Positions 1-11,771 of a stretch of DNA of 64,000 nucleotides are shown here, piece after piece (the first letter of the stretch is position 1; every line of letters starts with the position of its first letter). A model generated the notes under the pieces. That model ran no database searches, was not told where the DNA came from, and saw only the letters and a list, made by a program, of their open reading frames with translations. The stretch is from Beta vulgaris subsp. vulgaris (lineage: Eukaryota > Streptophyta > Magnoliopsida > Caryophyllales > Amaranthaceae): the NCBI RefSeq assembly GCF_026745355.1, contig NC_079203.1, positions 2,423,249 through 2,487,248 of the forward strand, written 5' to 3'. Both the position numbers and the translations under genes were made by a program.

Positions 1-509
1 TTAAATTAACACATATATATTGATGCACCTTAATCCTTAATCCTTGTTGAAAAATGACCATTGCTTGTCACTTTACTTAGTTTAGTGGTCTAGTTAGGTT
101 TTGTTTGACTTCAGGAGAATAGTGACGACCTAGTTTTCCTTATGTCGGTGGACATGTGGTGAGCAAAAATGGTAGGGTATGAGAAATAATAATAATAATA
201 GTAAGGATGTGATGACCATAAATTGATGGGCAACCATTGGTAGTAAGAAAATATTGGTTTTTGAATGAGCAAAGCACAAATAAGATGGAAGAGAAGAAAA
301 TAATAAAAAAATTGATGACCTTAAATAAAGGGCAACCATTAGATATGCGCAAAAAAGGAAGAACCCCATGCTCATCTTCAATGTAATATGCCGGCAGTGG
401 AGGCCCCCCTTCGACATACGCAGGTGGTGGAGTATACTCGAACTTTATTTGGCTTCTTCTACTATGGTTGTTTGATCATACAAATCTAAACTATTAAGCC
501 TCATATATA
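1..509. other. Intergenic, nothing recognised
   Basis: AT-rich sequence with a short (aat)n run near 187-202. Reading frames on both strands are short, and I see no protein domain, RNA gene or transposon terminus. Confidence 0.5.
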
Positions 510-775
510 CCACCTCTGTTTTTTTAGTTAATTCGTTTTTCTTGGGCACACATGCCAAATTGACAATGCACGATTTTAGACCTTGATATCTCTAATTATC
601 AATAAGCAAAATTTCAAAAAGTTAATATTATAAAAATATACATTGAGACGAATCTAATAAGATCCCACATGACTATATTTTTTTTCTTTAAGTACAAATC
701 ACAAAAGATACTCAAAGTTACACATGTGAATAGTGTCAAAAATCAAAACAGATCATCTAAAAAAATCGAAGCAAG
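510..775. mobile_element. Stowaway-like MITE (degenerate)
   Basis: The left end reads TA|CCACCTCTGTTTTTTTAG and the right end is AAAAAATCGAAGCAAG|TA, a decayed form of the CTCCCTCYGT terminal inverted repeat with a TA target duplication. The interior shares the GAGACGAATCTAATAAG and CCACATGACTATATTT segments with the better preserved copies at 48298-48551 and 59522-59778, which supports family membership. Non-coding. The ends are mutated, so each boundary could be off by a few bases. Confidence 0.6.
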
Positions 776-913
776 TACTTTGTTGTCGATAAAATGCAAA
801 TAACTATATAAGGAGTTTATAGGAGCTCATCTGCTCATAGTTCATTGCAGAAAAGATTCTATTATTTGTTTTGGGGGATAATATCATATCTAAGAGCAGT
901 TCATGTTTATGAG

Positions 914-1107
914 TTTTTTTTTTTTTTGGTAGAGCATTTGATGTCTAGCTCTTAGAGGATTCCAGCTCGAATTTCAAATGAACTAGGAACATAGGATTTG
1001 TTTTGTAAGATAAGATAAGAGAAATCAGGGATCCCACTTTATAAGATGCAAGAATCGAATCCTTATTACTAAGGTAGAAGGAAAATCTCCAACCAACTAT
1101 GCCAACC
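914..1107 (-). mobile_element. tRNA-derived SINE
   Basis: On the minus strand the element begins with a box-A-like GGTTGGCATAGTTGGTTGG (1089-1107). A box-B-like GGATTCGATTCTT lies about 45 bases downstream (1050-1062), and the element ends in a 14-base A tail (the T run at 914-927). This is the pol III promoter layout of a tRNA-derived SINE. Its 5' end abuts the Harbinger-like MITE at 1111. I did not find a target duplication. Confidence 0.65.
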
Positions 1108-1110
1108 TTA

Positions 1111-1333
1111 GGGCCTGTTATCTTCGGCATAAAACAACTGAATTGAATTGACTGAACTGAACTGAAGTGAATTGAATTGAATTGAACTGAAATGAATAAT
1201 GATATGAGAGAGTAAAAGTATTGTCCAGAGCTGAACTGAACTGAACTGAATTGAATTGTACTGAACTGAATTGAACTGAACTGAACTGATTTGAACTTAA
1301 CTGAACTGAAAATAAGCTGGGGAGAACAGTCCC
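1111..1333. mobile_element. PIF/Harbinger-like MITE with CTGAA pentamers
   Basis: The termini GGGCCTGTTATCTTCGGC and, at the right end, its near complement GCTGGGGAGAACAGTCCC are flanked by TTA on both sides (1108-1110 and 1334-1336), the 3-bp duplication typical of PIF/Harbinger elements. Almost the whole interior is built from degenerate ACTGA/ATTGA pentanucleotides in the two arms, making it a low-complexity foldback. No coding capacity. Confidence 0.8.
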
Positions 1334-1952
1334 TTATTCTTTATAATTATGTAAATTATAAAGCTCTTTTATGTACTATTGCAAAATGTACTAAAAAGGC
1401 TAATTCTATAAAAAAGATTTGGAACTTCAAGTTGAGAGTAACACGAGCTTTCCAAAAAAAATTTTTTTGGCACATATATGATTTGCATAAGTTGAATAAA
1501 TATGATTGGTATCAAACAAATCGGGTAAATAGGAAGGTCAATTAAAACCCATTTCATTTTGTGCAAATCAAGTTTGTACAACTTGGCATCCTAACTAAGG
1601 CAAATTTCTAAACATTCAAACTTTGTATTAACAATTCTTATCATTTACAATTCGAACACTTTAACTAACTTTTAACAAAGGTATGCTGAGACAAGGAAGA
1701 AAGAAGGCTGAGAGTAGAAACAACCCAAAGCAAGGCCTACAATTGAGTTAGACTAGACTTCATCATCAGCTAGCAACAACTGAAACTTCAAACCAAATGT
1801 TCATCGTTCGAAACAGAATACTTTGTTCCCAACTCAATGGACCAAAAGCATACAACGGTTATAGAGTGCCGCGATGAAATTCGTAAGTAAAGAAACATGA
1901 TGATTGATGAATACACTACTTAAGATTTTGGGGAGCCAACAACAACAATAAT
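1334..1952. other. Intergenic, nothing recognised
   Basis: AT-rich sequence with only short reading frames of biased composition. No conserved domain or repeat terminus recognised. Confidence 0.4.
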
Positions 1953-2180
1953 ATACCTGCAATTTATAGGAGGAGCAAAAAATAATAAAAAATGCAAATA
2001 ATAAAGAAACTAAGAACACAAACAAATGGTGACGTGGAAAACCCAAAGAACGGGAAAAAACCGCGGGTGATTCTTGTGACCACCAATCCACTATAACAAT
2101 GTCGCCGTTAATACAAGGTGCTCGTACAAGAGTAGTAATGGAGCTTTTTTAGAATACTAATATAGAGAGAGAAAGAGAAC
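1953..2180. repeat. Dispersed repeat shared with 8030-8330
   Basis: Contains GTGGAAAACCCAAAGAACGG, then CCGCGGGTGA, AATCCACTAT and CGTTAATACAA in the same order and spacing as a second copy at 8030-8330. Both end in an AGAGAG-rich segment. The two copies have clearly diverged. It looks like a fragment of a retroelement, but I cannot name the class. It runs up to the 3' side of the Agenet-ENT gene. Confidence 0.55.
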
Positions 2181-2200
2181 TAATGAGTTACAGTAACTGA

Positions 2201-3181
2201 TCAACTCAAACCTAGATTTCTACTTGACTTTAACCTCCTTAACTCTGTGAGATGTTCATCATTTGAAACTGATAACTTCAAACGGAGCTTTGTCAATTCA
2301 ATTTCTTGTTCCCAGCTTAAAGGACCAGACGAGTATAATAACTCCAAAACACCACGATAACCATGTAACTTTAACTCATGTGCTTTTAAAGCATCACCCC
2401 TTTGAAACTGAGCACTGGATACTTCTTCCTCCTCTCCCAAATCATGACTATAAGACTCGCCGTCACTCGAAAGAGAAACACTATGATCATGGCTACTACA
2501 CCCTGCTGAAGAATGGCTGAGCAACCTATCAGCCGGAATCGCCGCACTGCTGATGCTACAACTTGCAACAGATGATACAGTACTACTACAATCATCTAGC
2601 TCATGTTTTCTGCTGTTACTTGCTTTACCATTACTATCACCGATTGTTTTTGTTTTCCCATCAGTAGTAATTTGCACATTTTCTACCTTTCCAGTGAATG
2701 AATATGCATCAAGATCCACCTCCTTATCTACTAATCTTCGTTTCTGGACACTCTTTGGATAAGCTACATAATCAGGAGATGACCTCTTCAATGATTTAGA
2801 CAGCACATGAACAGATTGATCTGCTACTTTCTGCACCAAATTAAAACAAGCAAGGAGTAAAAACATTTAGAATCATATTACAGATGAAGCAGATTATATA
2901 TAATAGGTATATCATATGCAAGATTTCTCAAGAAACCAAAACCAAACGTACAGTTACTCGATCGAATAATGTATAGAAAGAGCAGGATATAATACCTTGT
3001 TATCTTTCCATTCTTGCCGAGCTCGAACACTCGACTTCTCCACTATAACGGGATGCGCAGAATCAAACACCCAGATAAAATAGTAACCATCTTCCATAAC
3101 CTCGTTAATCATAGACTCTCTCCAGCAACCATCTTTATCCAATACTTCTACAATATCACCCGCACTCCAAACTCCTGCCAT
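2201..3181 (-). CDS. Agenet/Tudor-like + ENT domain protein
   Basis: Two exons, 3181-2996 and 2830-2201, joined in phase 0 across a GT-AG intron (donor AAG|GTATTA, acceptor GCAG|AAAG), give 271 aa. Residues 1-62 form an Agenet/Tudor-like module: 'GDIVEVLDKDGCWRESMI', then 'YYFIWVFDSAHPVIVEKSSV'. A Ser-rich, probably disordered linker follows. Residues about 210-271 match the ENT (EMSY N-terminal) fold: 'YRGVLELLYSSGPLSWEQE', then 'LRLKLSVSNDEHLTELRRL'. Agenet modules are Royal-family readers of methylated histone tails and ENT is a dimer-forming helical domain, so a nuclear chromatin or RNA-associated role is likely. The order Agenet-then-ENT matches small plant Tudor-like proteins; EMSY-like proteins have the opposite order. 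The start is ATG 3181, because the frame upstream has only a non-ATG codon before the TATA box. It could also be named a 'plant Tudor-like RNA-binding protein'. Confidence 0.88.
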
Positions 3182-3263
3182 TGCTGGTTTTTGGACGAAG
3201 CTGAGCTGCGTTTTTTTTTTGTGGTGATCAAGCTGAAGTGCGTTTGCTGCTATCAAGGGGTTT

Positions 3264-3271
3264 TATTTATA
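3264..3271 (-). promoter_or_regulatory. Putative TATA box of the Agenet-ENT gene
   Basis: TATAAATA on the minus strand, about 83 bases upstream of the chosen ATG (3181). This would put transcription start near 3235 and leave a short 5' leader. Inferred from motif and spacing only. Confidence 0.45.
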
Positions 3272-3897
3272 TCAAGGTCTCGATCAAGGAGTCCCTGCTT
3301 AATTCAGATTACGTAGAGAATAGTAATAGGATTTGGATTAATTAGTAAATATCTTTTTAATTTCTAGTTCGAGTTATATTAGGATAATTTGTATTATTGT
3401 TTAGGATATCTTTTAGTTACGTTAGAATACTTTGTATTACAAATATGCTTGCTCAATTATAATATTTCAAGCTTTTAGCCTCATTGTTAAGAGTTAAGTT
3501 ACTTAAGTAATAAATTTGATTTCAAATATGAAAAATACGTTCAATAAATTACTTGTTTGATGCTAGTACTACTTATACATGCTAATTTGATTTATTTAAT
3601 ATTACTAGTTTTCCACCCGTGCAAAAATGCACGGGAAGTTTATGTTTTTGATTTAATTTTGTATATCAAATAAGAATGTGTATATATTATGTTATACATG
3701 GTAAAACACTGCAAGTCTGCATGTAGCATTTATTGAAGAGGAAACACGAAAAAACCCTGTATCTCAACGAAGTGAATGAACATCACAAATGAATTATTAA
3801 ATGACAATAATAATAAGAGTATTTTAAAAACATTTTGAACCACTTCTTTGTACTATACGTTTGTGGTAACATTTGAGTTTTCACGTTCTTTATCAGC

Positions 3898-5096
3898 TAC
3901 TAATGTTTTTCAAACCCTTTTTGCTAATAACTCTTGATATGACAATATATATTTAAAATTATATAATACGTCCCTTGAAATCATGGTGTATCTATATTTA
4001 TATAAATATGTAATGAAATAGTATAAACATAAAAGTAGAGCAGGCAACCAACATTTAATAAACAGGTTGAAATACTCAACCCTGACCCGACCTATTTGAT
4101 GAACGAATTACCCGTTTAACCCATTTAATCATAATTATTATTATACAAAAAATTAATTATTTTCTTAAAAGTATATATGAGAGAGTTCATTGTTGAAAGT
4201 ATACATGTTTAACATTTCTTATAATAATTGTGACCAATTTTAGCAATATTTATTATTTAAACCAAATTTTAGATTTATCAATAAATTTTTCGAAATATAT
4301 GAAAGTTAATAAAGTCAAAACATGTCAATTTCGAGTCGAAAATGTCAACCTTAACCTACTTGTTTAATTAATGGGTTAGAAAATCGGTCAAAGTTCCAAC
4401 CCTAACCTGCTTATTTTGGGTTAGGTTCGGGTCGTATTTCGTATTGAGTTAGCTTTTGCAAACCCTACATAAAGTAGTGACATTATAATTTACCCTGTAT
4501 AGTAAATGTAAATTAACAAAAAATTAAAGAGAAAATACATTTTTCAATTTAATTTATTAAAAAAATAACCTGTAACTCATCTTATCAAATAGACAATAAA
4601 TTTCATTTATATTGTAATATATAAATGAAATATATATTGTAATGTATAAATTTTTCTTCTAATATATACCTAAGAAATGAATATAGAAATATCAGTTATT
4701 AATGTTCTTCAAACCCTTTTTGCTAATAACACTTGATATGACAATATATATTTAAAGTTATATAATACGTCCCTTGAAATCATGGTGTATATATTTATAT
4801 AAATATGTAATGAAATAGTATAAAAATAAAAGTAGAGCAGGCAACCAAGTTGGGATGGCAATCAGTTCAGGTTTGGTTGGATTTGCGTTTGGGTTTACTA
4901 AACATTTAATAAACAGGTTGAAATACTCAACCCTGACCCGACCTATTTGATAAACGAATTACCCGTTTAACCCATTTAATCATAATTATTATTATACAAA
5001 AAGTTTCATGTATATTGTAATATATAAATGAAATATATATTGTAATGTATAAATTTTCTTCTAATATATACGTAAGAAATGAATATAGAAATATCC
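3898..5096. repeat. Segmental tandem duplication, copy 2 with indels
   Basis: The segment at 3898-4151 recurs at 4699-5001, and 4598-4691 recurs at 5003-5096, in the same order (offset about 800 then 405). Copy 2 therefore lacks about 440 bases between the two blocks. It also carries about 45 extra bases (around 4849-4898, starting AGTTGGGATGGCAATCAG) not found at the matching point of copy 1. Both copies include CCTGACCCGACCTATTTGAT. No genes. Confidence 0.75.
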
Positions 5097-6639
5097 TACA
5101 CGATATTATGATCTTGTAATGAGAATATGTATAAATAATTAAAATGGGTTTAACCTTAAACAAAGAATTAAATGGGCTTGTTATCTAAAATGATATGATA
5201 TTGTATTGAGAATAGTCTAAAATTGGCTTACAACCCGTGCGATGCACTACACTGAAATATAAATTATCTATAATAATCAGTATTATTGTTACTATATATT
5301 ATCCATATAAATGATTAAATGGTACTAAGTTAAAAGCACATACATTGCTTAGGTTAATTTAATTAACTTAAAGTGATATTTAGTGGTCAAACTTGTTCAA
5401 ACTCTTTAAGCTCACATAAATTTTCTTACAATGAATCTAATTGTTTATATCAATATTGTTACATATTAAAAAAAATATCTATTCCCCTAGATAGCATGGT
5501 TTTCATTTGCGGGTCAGCAAAATATGTGTGATAATTAATATCATAACATATATCTAAGAAAAAATATGAAAACCCAAAATGTTTCAATTTAGAAATGGAA
5601 TTTTGTGATATTTACATCAGAATCATGAAGTGATCATACACAACTAAATATTGAAATAATTTAAGAAAGATATAAATGAGAAATAAAAGATTAGATGGCT
5701 TTTAAAATTTGTTACTATTGACTTGTGAAATAATTTACATCTTGACTATTTGAGAAATAATTTATATTAAGATTATCTGGACCCGTGCATAATGCACATG
5801 AATTTTTTTTAGTTCTCAAATAGTTTTTTTTATTCCAAAATTATTGGAATGACTACATTTAAAATTGAAAGATTATAAATTGTAAATTTATATTTCATGC
5901 TATAATCTTTTCATTAGGATTGTCAAAATTAAAGCTGATCCAATATGATAACCTGACTTGAATCTAACCTGAAAATTTTGAATTTGGGTTAAAATTTTCG
6001 ACCTGAAAAAAAAGATGGGTCAGCCCAACCTGACCAGAAAAAATAATGGGTTAGGTTCAGGTTGAATTTTTGAACCTCAAAACAACCCGAATAATCTGAC
6101 TTCGAAGTGGGGTCAAATTCAAGGCAGGCCAAATTATGTTTATCTAACTTGTATTAGACCAAACTCGTTTCTTGAATATTCTAAATTTGATTAAGTTGGC
6201 ATATGAATTCAAGGCTCACTCGATATGTTGAATTATTATTGCAATGATTAAATTTAAAGTCAGGTCATTTTGGGTTGGTTTCGGGTCAACCTGAAACAGA
6301 AAAGGTCGTCAAATTCTAATTTTCGACCTGAAATCAGAATCAAGTCAAGTTTGGATTAGGGGTAAGTGACCCGAAATAGAAATCAGGTGAACTTGAAATT
6401 AATCCAACTCGAACTTATTACTACCCCTACATTATTAATGTAGACAAATGCACGTAAAGATAATTATTGTATACTACAATAATATCTAATAATAATGTAC
6501 TCTACTGGAGTAATAATTAAGCAATATAAAAATTTGTGAAAATTATCAATCCCGCAACTCCGAAATAAATTGTCTACATTATAAATCAAAACCTACGACT
6601 ACGGGTAAATTACATAAATGGTAATGTAAAATGGTAAGT

Positions 6640-6695
6640 TATATCAATATTAACATTTTTTTTTTTGAAAGAGTATATCAATATTAACATTTTTT
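6640..6695. mobile_element. Tail-only retroposition scar with long TSD
   Basis: The sequence TATATCAATATTAACATT plus T's occurs at 6640-6661 and again at 6674-6695. Between them lies only a T run followed by GAAAGAG. On the minus strand this reads CTCTTTC plus poly(A): a LINE/SINE insertion truncated to little more than its tail, inside a perfect duplication of about 20 bases. Confidence 0.55.
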
Positions 6696-7090
6696 ATTAT
6701 TAGTTAGCAACCTTGCCGGAATTATAACGAACTAATATGATTATAAAGCAATTCCATTTGCTGAGTTAAACTTACCAAATTTATAAGATTGTAATTGATT
6801 CATTTTACACGTGGCACTAAAAAAATGAGAATAAGTATAGTGATGACATGTGGCGAAATGAGTAATAGCCTGACACATAAGCAATTTTAACTTTGCTTTA
6901 TATATATATATATAGATAATATATGAAAAATGTGTTTACTATACAAATACTTAATTTTTAGAGTCCATCTTTTCATTACCCTATCGGTTTGTTTTGTAGG
7001 AAACTTAGAAGAAGGAAAAAAGAAAGAAAAGTAAGAAAGTAAAGGGAGTCATCAAATTGAACCCAACTAAAAAAACAAAGGGGAACCTTT

Positions 7091-7198
7091 TACCTTGGCC
7101 TAGTGGTTAAGATTGAGGTGCTGTGAACAATAGGTCACAGGTTCGAATCCCCCCTCCCCTTCTTTGTACTTTATACCGCCTTCGTGGCTCATATGGAT

Positions 7199-7203
<5 letters not shown>
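7091..7203 (+). mobile_element. tRNA-derived SINE
   Basis: Box-A-like CCTTGGCCTAGTGGTTAAG (about 7093-7111) and a perfect box B GGTTCGAATCC (7140-7150) are spaced as in a tRNA-derived SINE. The 3' part CTCATATGGATCAAAA runs into the long (AT)n array. A deleted relative lies at 11058-11146. It is not a tRNA gene: no acceptor stem or cloverleaf can be formed around these boxes. Confidence 0.7.

Positions 7204-7290
<87 letters not shown>
7204..7290. repeat. (AT)n microsatellite
   Basis: About 87 uninterrupted bases of alternating AT directly after the SINE 3' end. Growth of a SINE-tail microsatellite is the simplest origin. Confidence 0.95.
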
Positions 7291-7291
<1 letters not shown>

Positions 7292-7296
<5 letters not shown>

Positions 7297-7723
7297 CCTA
7301 GGAGGCATCAAAGAAGGGAGGAAAGAAAATAAAAAGAGAAAAAAAGAAAAACCTAGAAAAGGAGAGACGCACAACAGAACATTCGCAAGAGAACAACAGA
7401 GAGCACGAGACAACATAGGAAGAGAGGAGAACAACAGAGGAAGAAGACAGAGACCAGAGAGGATACATAGACAAGGAAAGCAGCTGTAATGCCCCTTATG
7501 ATTGCTTTAAAGGGATTTAGAAGGCTACTCATTCCCTCTTTTAGATAGCTAGGCAGCAGAGAGACACGGTTAGCTAGAGGAGCAGTAGTCTCTTTGCAAC
7601 TTCAACAAGTGGGGACTGGACATGAGCGTATTGACAATGATTGATGATGGTATCTGTTTATGCCGATTTTGTACCAAGTACTTAAAAGGTAAAGGGAACC
7701 AACAACGAGATCAATATACTTAG
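7292..7723. other. Purine-rich segment, no gene recognised
   Basis: GA-rich sequence from 7310 to 7485, then ordinary sequence up to the hAT MITE target duplication at 7716-7723. The reading frame that runs through the (AT)n array here is an artefact of composition. It could be a transcript leader or retroelement fragment, but nothing diagnostic is visible. Confidence 0.4.
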
Positions 7724-8011
7724 TAGAGGTGATCATTTTGGCCCGGCCCGTTTTTTGGCCGGGTTTTGGGCAGAATATTTGGGCCAGCGGTCCCGGCCCG
7801 GTCAGATTTTTTTCGGCTTTGGGCGGGCTTTGGGCAAGGCAAAAACGACTTTTTAGTCTATTTTTTGGCCCGGCCCGTTTTGGCCCGCAAAAGCCCGCTA
7901 ATTTAGGCCCGAAATAGCGGGCTTTGGACACAAAATTTCGGCCCGAATTTAGGCCCGGCCCGACCAATGGGCAAAAATTTTTGGCCTCGGCCCGGCCCAT
8001 GATCACCTCTA
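7724..8011. mobile_element. hAT-type MITE, GC-rich, perfect 8-bp TSD
   Basis: The terminal inverted repeats TAGAGGTGATCAT / ATGATCACCTCTA enclose 288 bases and are flanked by an exact 8-bp duplication ATACTTAG (7716-7723 and 8012-8019), the hAT hallmark. The interior consists of GGCCCG and CGGGCTTTGGGC words in both orientations, a sharp GC island in AT-rich surroundings. No transposase. The undamaged duplication points to a recent insertion. Confidence 0.88.
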
Positions 8012-8029
8012 ATACTTAGGCAATCCATA

Positions 8030-8330
8030 TTAATAAATAGACGAATTGAAAGAAAGAAATAAAACGATAAAACGACAAGCAAATTGTTGACGCGGAAAAC
8101 CCAATGATTGGGAAAAGCCGCGGGTGACACTCTTGATGACCAATCCACTATTATGCTGACGGCGTTAATACAATTATCAAGTACAATGAGAAACTTTTCC
8201 TTCGTAACAATGAGAGATAGAATAGTAGAGAGAGAGAGTATAGAATGTGTTTGTGAGCTTAAAGAAAAATCAGAAGAAGAACTAGGTTTACATATATTTA
8301 CATATTTATATCTAAGAATATTCCCAGCTG
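8030..8330. repeat. Dispersed repeat, second copy of 1953-2180
   Basis: It shares, in order, the words CGGAAAACCCAATGATTGGG, CCGCGGGTGA, CCAATCCACTAT and GGCGTTAATACAA with 1953-2180, then an AGAGAG tract. The hAT MITE sits immediately to its left. Likely a retroelement fragment of unknown class. The sequence from 8331 to 8819 (CT-rich near 8690-8705) has no recognisable gene. Confidence 0.5.
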
Positions 8331-8819
8331 CAATTTGAGTTGTTGCTCATTATATGGGCCACGTCAACCGGATCCAACGTAAACCCTTGTATCTCTCAAC
8401 TGCCACAATGCCAATGTAAAACGCTGCTTGACTTGGTCATGCCACTTCCTAGCCCAACTGCCAAGCATAATATAATTTCAACATTAACCCAAAGAACCGC
8501 CAAAACCCAGATATCTGGTCCCAACAATTGCCCCTGATTGACGTGTGTCCTAAAACCACCTTTCTAAAAACCGTCAATCATCCGCCTTGGGACAACCACT
8601 TCTTTCACCAACCTCCCACGCATCCCTAAGTAAGACCAACCCCCCTCATCAATTTGTCCTTTCATCTCTTCATCTTCCACTTCTCTTTTTCTCTCTCTCT
8701 CTCTCATTATCACCACAAATTAATTGTCTTCAAGGACGGTCGTTTCTTCAGGTGCTTCATCAACTCCAAGCGAACCGAGAACCAGGTATTTTTCTCTTTA
8801 AATCTTTCACAATACTTTC

Positions 8820-9056
8820 ATGGCCCCTAAGGAAAACCTCCCGAAAATTAGAAAATCAAAAAGAGCCCCTAAGGTAATGGAAAACCCAGAAGAGGTTGTT
8901 ATAATTGAGTCGGGGTTATAGGGGGGAAAATATCGCTAGTGAATTTACTGAAGAAGATGTAGACGCCTTCCTTGAAAAATCCGGGTTACCCATCTCTGCC
9001 AAAACTAAAATCCCTAAAGAAGACAAACGCCCCGACGACTGTCCAGAGGGTTGGAT
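8820..9056 (+). pseudogene. Truncated, frameshifted transposon-derived gene start
   Basis: An ATG at 8820 opens a basic N-terminus (MAPKENLPKIRKSKRAPK). A frame change near 8915 leads to an acidic stretch and then 'DDCPEGWI' at 9034-9056. Pro-Glu-Gly-Trp segments of this kind occur near the start of plant mobile-domain/retrotransposon-associated proteins, but the assignment is from memory of the style and is weak. The frame is cut at 9057 by sequence starting TGTAACACCCC, which could be the end of an inserted LTR. Confidence 0.35.
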
Positions 9057-10350
<1,294 letters not shown>

Positions 10351-10374
10351 TATATATATATATATATATAAACA

Positions 10375-10402
10375 CTAGGTTTTGACCCGTGCAAAATGCA
10401 CA
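10375..10402 (-). mobile_element. Helitron 3' terminus (other end not found)
   Basis: CTAG at 10375-10378, then GTTTTG and the hairpin-forming ACCCGTGCAAAATGCAC. On the minus strand this is a 3' Helitron end (hairpin, short spacer, CTAG before T). The matching 5' TC end was not identified in the next kilobase. The following sequence to 11057 holds no recognisable gene. Confidence 0.45.
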
Positions 10403-11057
10403 AAATTTTTTTTATTTATAAATTTTATGATTTTATGATGTTTCTCCCAAAATCACGGGGTGAATATTAAATCGTGATTTAAACTTTCTATAATCAAATC
10501 GTTTATTAGGAATATTTAAAACTAACTTATAACTCGTGCGTTCAATGACTGATGTAGTTAATATTATCGTGCGACGTTGACTGAAAAAGTGAGTGATAAG
10601 ATAGATATATATCCTAAAACTTTGTGGTCAAATAAGTGAATAAACCTATTAAAAATATATATTTTCGTTCTGAGGCGTCCATTATAACTTGATAGTGGTA
10701 ATTTGGAGTTGCAGAATAGGCCATTTACGAAAATGGCTAAAAAAATAGTAGATAATAATGTTTTACAAATATTTGGGATGTCAAGTGCTATAGGCCCATA
10801 GTAGTTCCTCCACACTCCCACAGTTGCATAGTGCCATCATCTGGGCCAAAGTAAACACCTATGCAAATCATCACCATTTGTTTTGTTTCATTGCAAATTT
10901 GGCGCATTCAAACTTGTACTGCTTTGTAGTACACCCCACGTTTTACTTAAATCAACCAATTGCTCTGTTTGTACTACCACAAGTTCACAATAGGTACTAC
11001 AATTCACAAATCTTTTCTTTCGAAATCGATAATAAGTAGATAGATTCATTATCAAGG

Positions 11058-11146
11058 ATGTCTTAGCCTAGTGATTAAAATTGAGATGTTGTGAACAATA
11101 TGTTCACTATCTTTATGGCTTATATGAATAAAAAAAAAAAGAATAA
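11058..11146 (+). mobile_element. Deleted SINE copy (box B lost)
   Basis: CTTAGCCTAGTGATTAAAAT, GTGAACAATATGTTCAC, GGCTTATATGAAT and an A tail follow the order of the SINE at 7091-7203. About 35 bases covering box B are missing, so this copy can no longer drive pol III transcription by that route. Confidence 0.65.
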
Positions 11147-11771
11147 GAATTCATTTGCAAAATTATGCGATAAAATTGGAACTCGTTCCTCCCTTTCTAA
11201 ATACAACAATATTCTAACTCTTGTAAGCAAATATTGTCATGCACGAAAATAACTTTATTGAATGTGTCTCAATGTAATTTTTCTAAAAGCAATAGAATTT
11301 TTTATATCAATAATTAATTAAATTTATTAATGTTCATAATTATCCGTTGGTGCAATGAACATAAAAATTAATTGTTGCAATCAAGAGATCACAAATGATA
11401 TCATACAAATTCAACTATTAATATCTTCGATTACTTTTTAGTAAAATTATACAAATTAATTGTTGTTATGACTCTTTTTTTTACGTAAAAATCACAATAG
11501 ATAGTTAAAGATTAGTGAGTAAATAGTGTAAAAATCTCATTATTGCCGTAAAAAAAAGAACGAAGGAAGGAAGTATTTCATATTCACATAAGATATCTTC
11601 TACAAACTACAATCCAAAATACAAGTAACAAAACCAAATTCTAAACACAAACTTTTGAGTATACAATCTCTTGAATTTTTTAACCTAACATCCTAACCTA
11701 ACTAAAATCTAGTAGTACATGTATCATTTCTTGTGTTACAGTATTTACATTAGACAGAAAAAAAAAAAGAG
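11147..11771. other. Downstream flank of the 158-aa gene
   Basis: AT-rich sequence without a recognisable gene or transposon end. Its right part is presumably the 3' untranslated region of the minus-strand gene ending at 11772. Confidence 0.4.

Larger units (their letters stand above)
3605..6916 (-). mobile_element. Composite Helitron region (several 3' termini)
   Basis: Read on the minus strand, the 5' end is AT|TCTATATATATATAT-like at 6916 (inserted before T). The 3' end at 3605-3608 is CTAG, preceded by a hairpin with arms CCCGTGC and GCACGGG (about 3616-3635). Two further hairpin-like motifs, ACCCGTGCGATGCAC (about 5231) and ACCCGTGCATAATGCAC (about 5771), lie inside in the same orientation, as expected for nested or end-gaining Helitrons. 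No Rep/helicase is encoded, so it is non-autonomous. The interior includes GGGTTAGGTTCGGGT-type tracts and a segmental duplication listed separately. The 5' boundary is less certain than the 3' one. Confidence 0.55.

Noticed and set aside
7091..7203. Possible tRNA gene (perfect box B)
   Set aside because: No acceptor stem, anticodon arm or cloverleaf, and related degenerate copies elsewhere. SINE is the better call.
7184..7489. Open frames on both strands through the (AT)n array
   Set aside because: They encode only Ile-Tyr repeats plus GA-rich sequence. Composition artefact.
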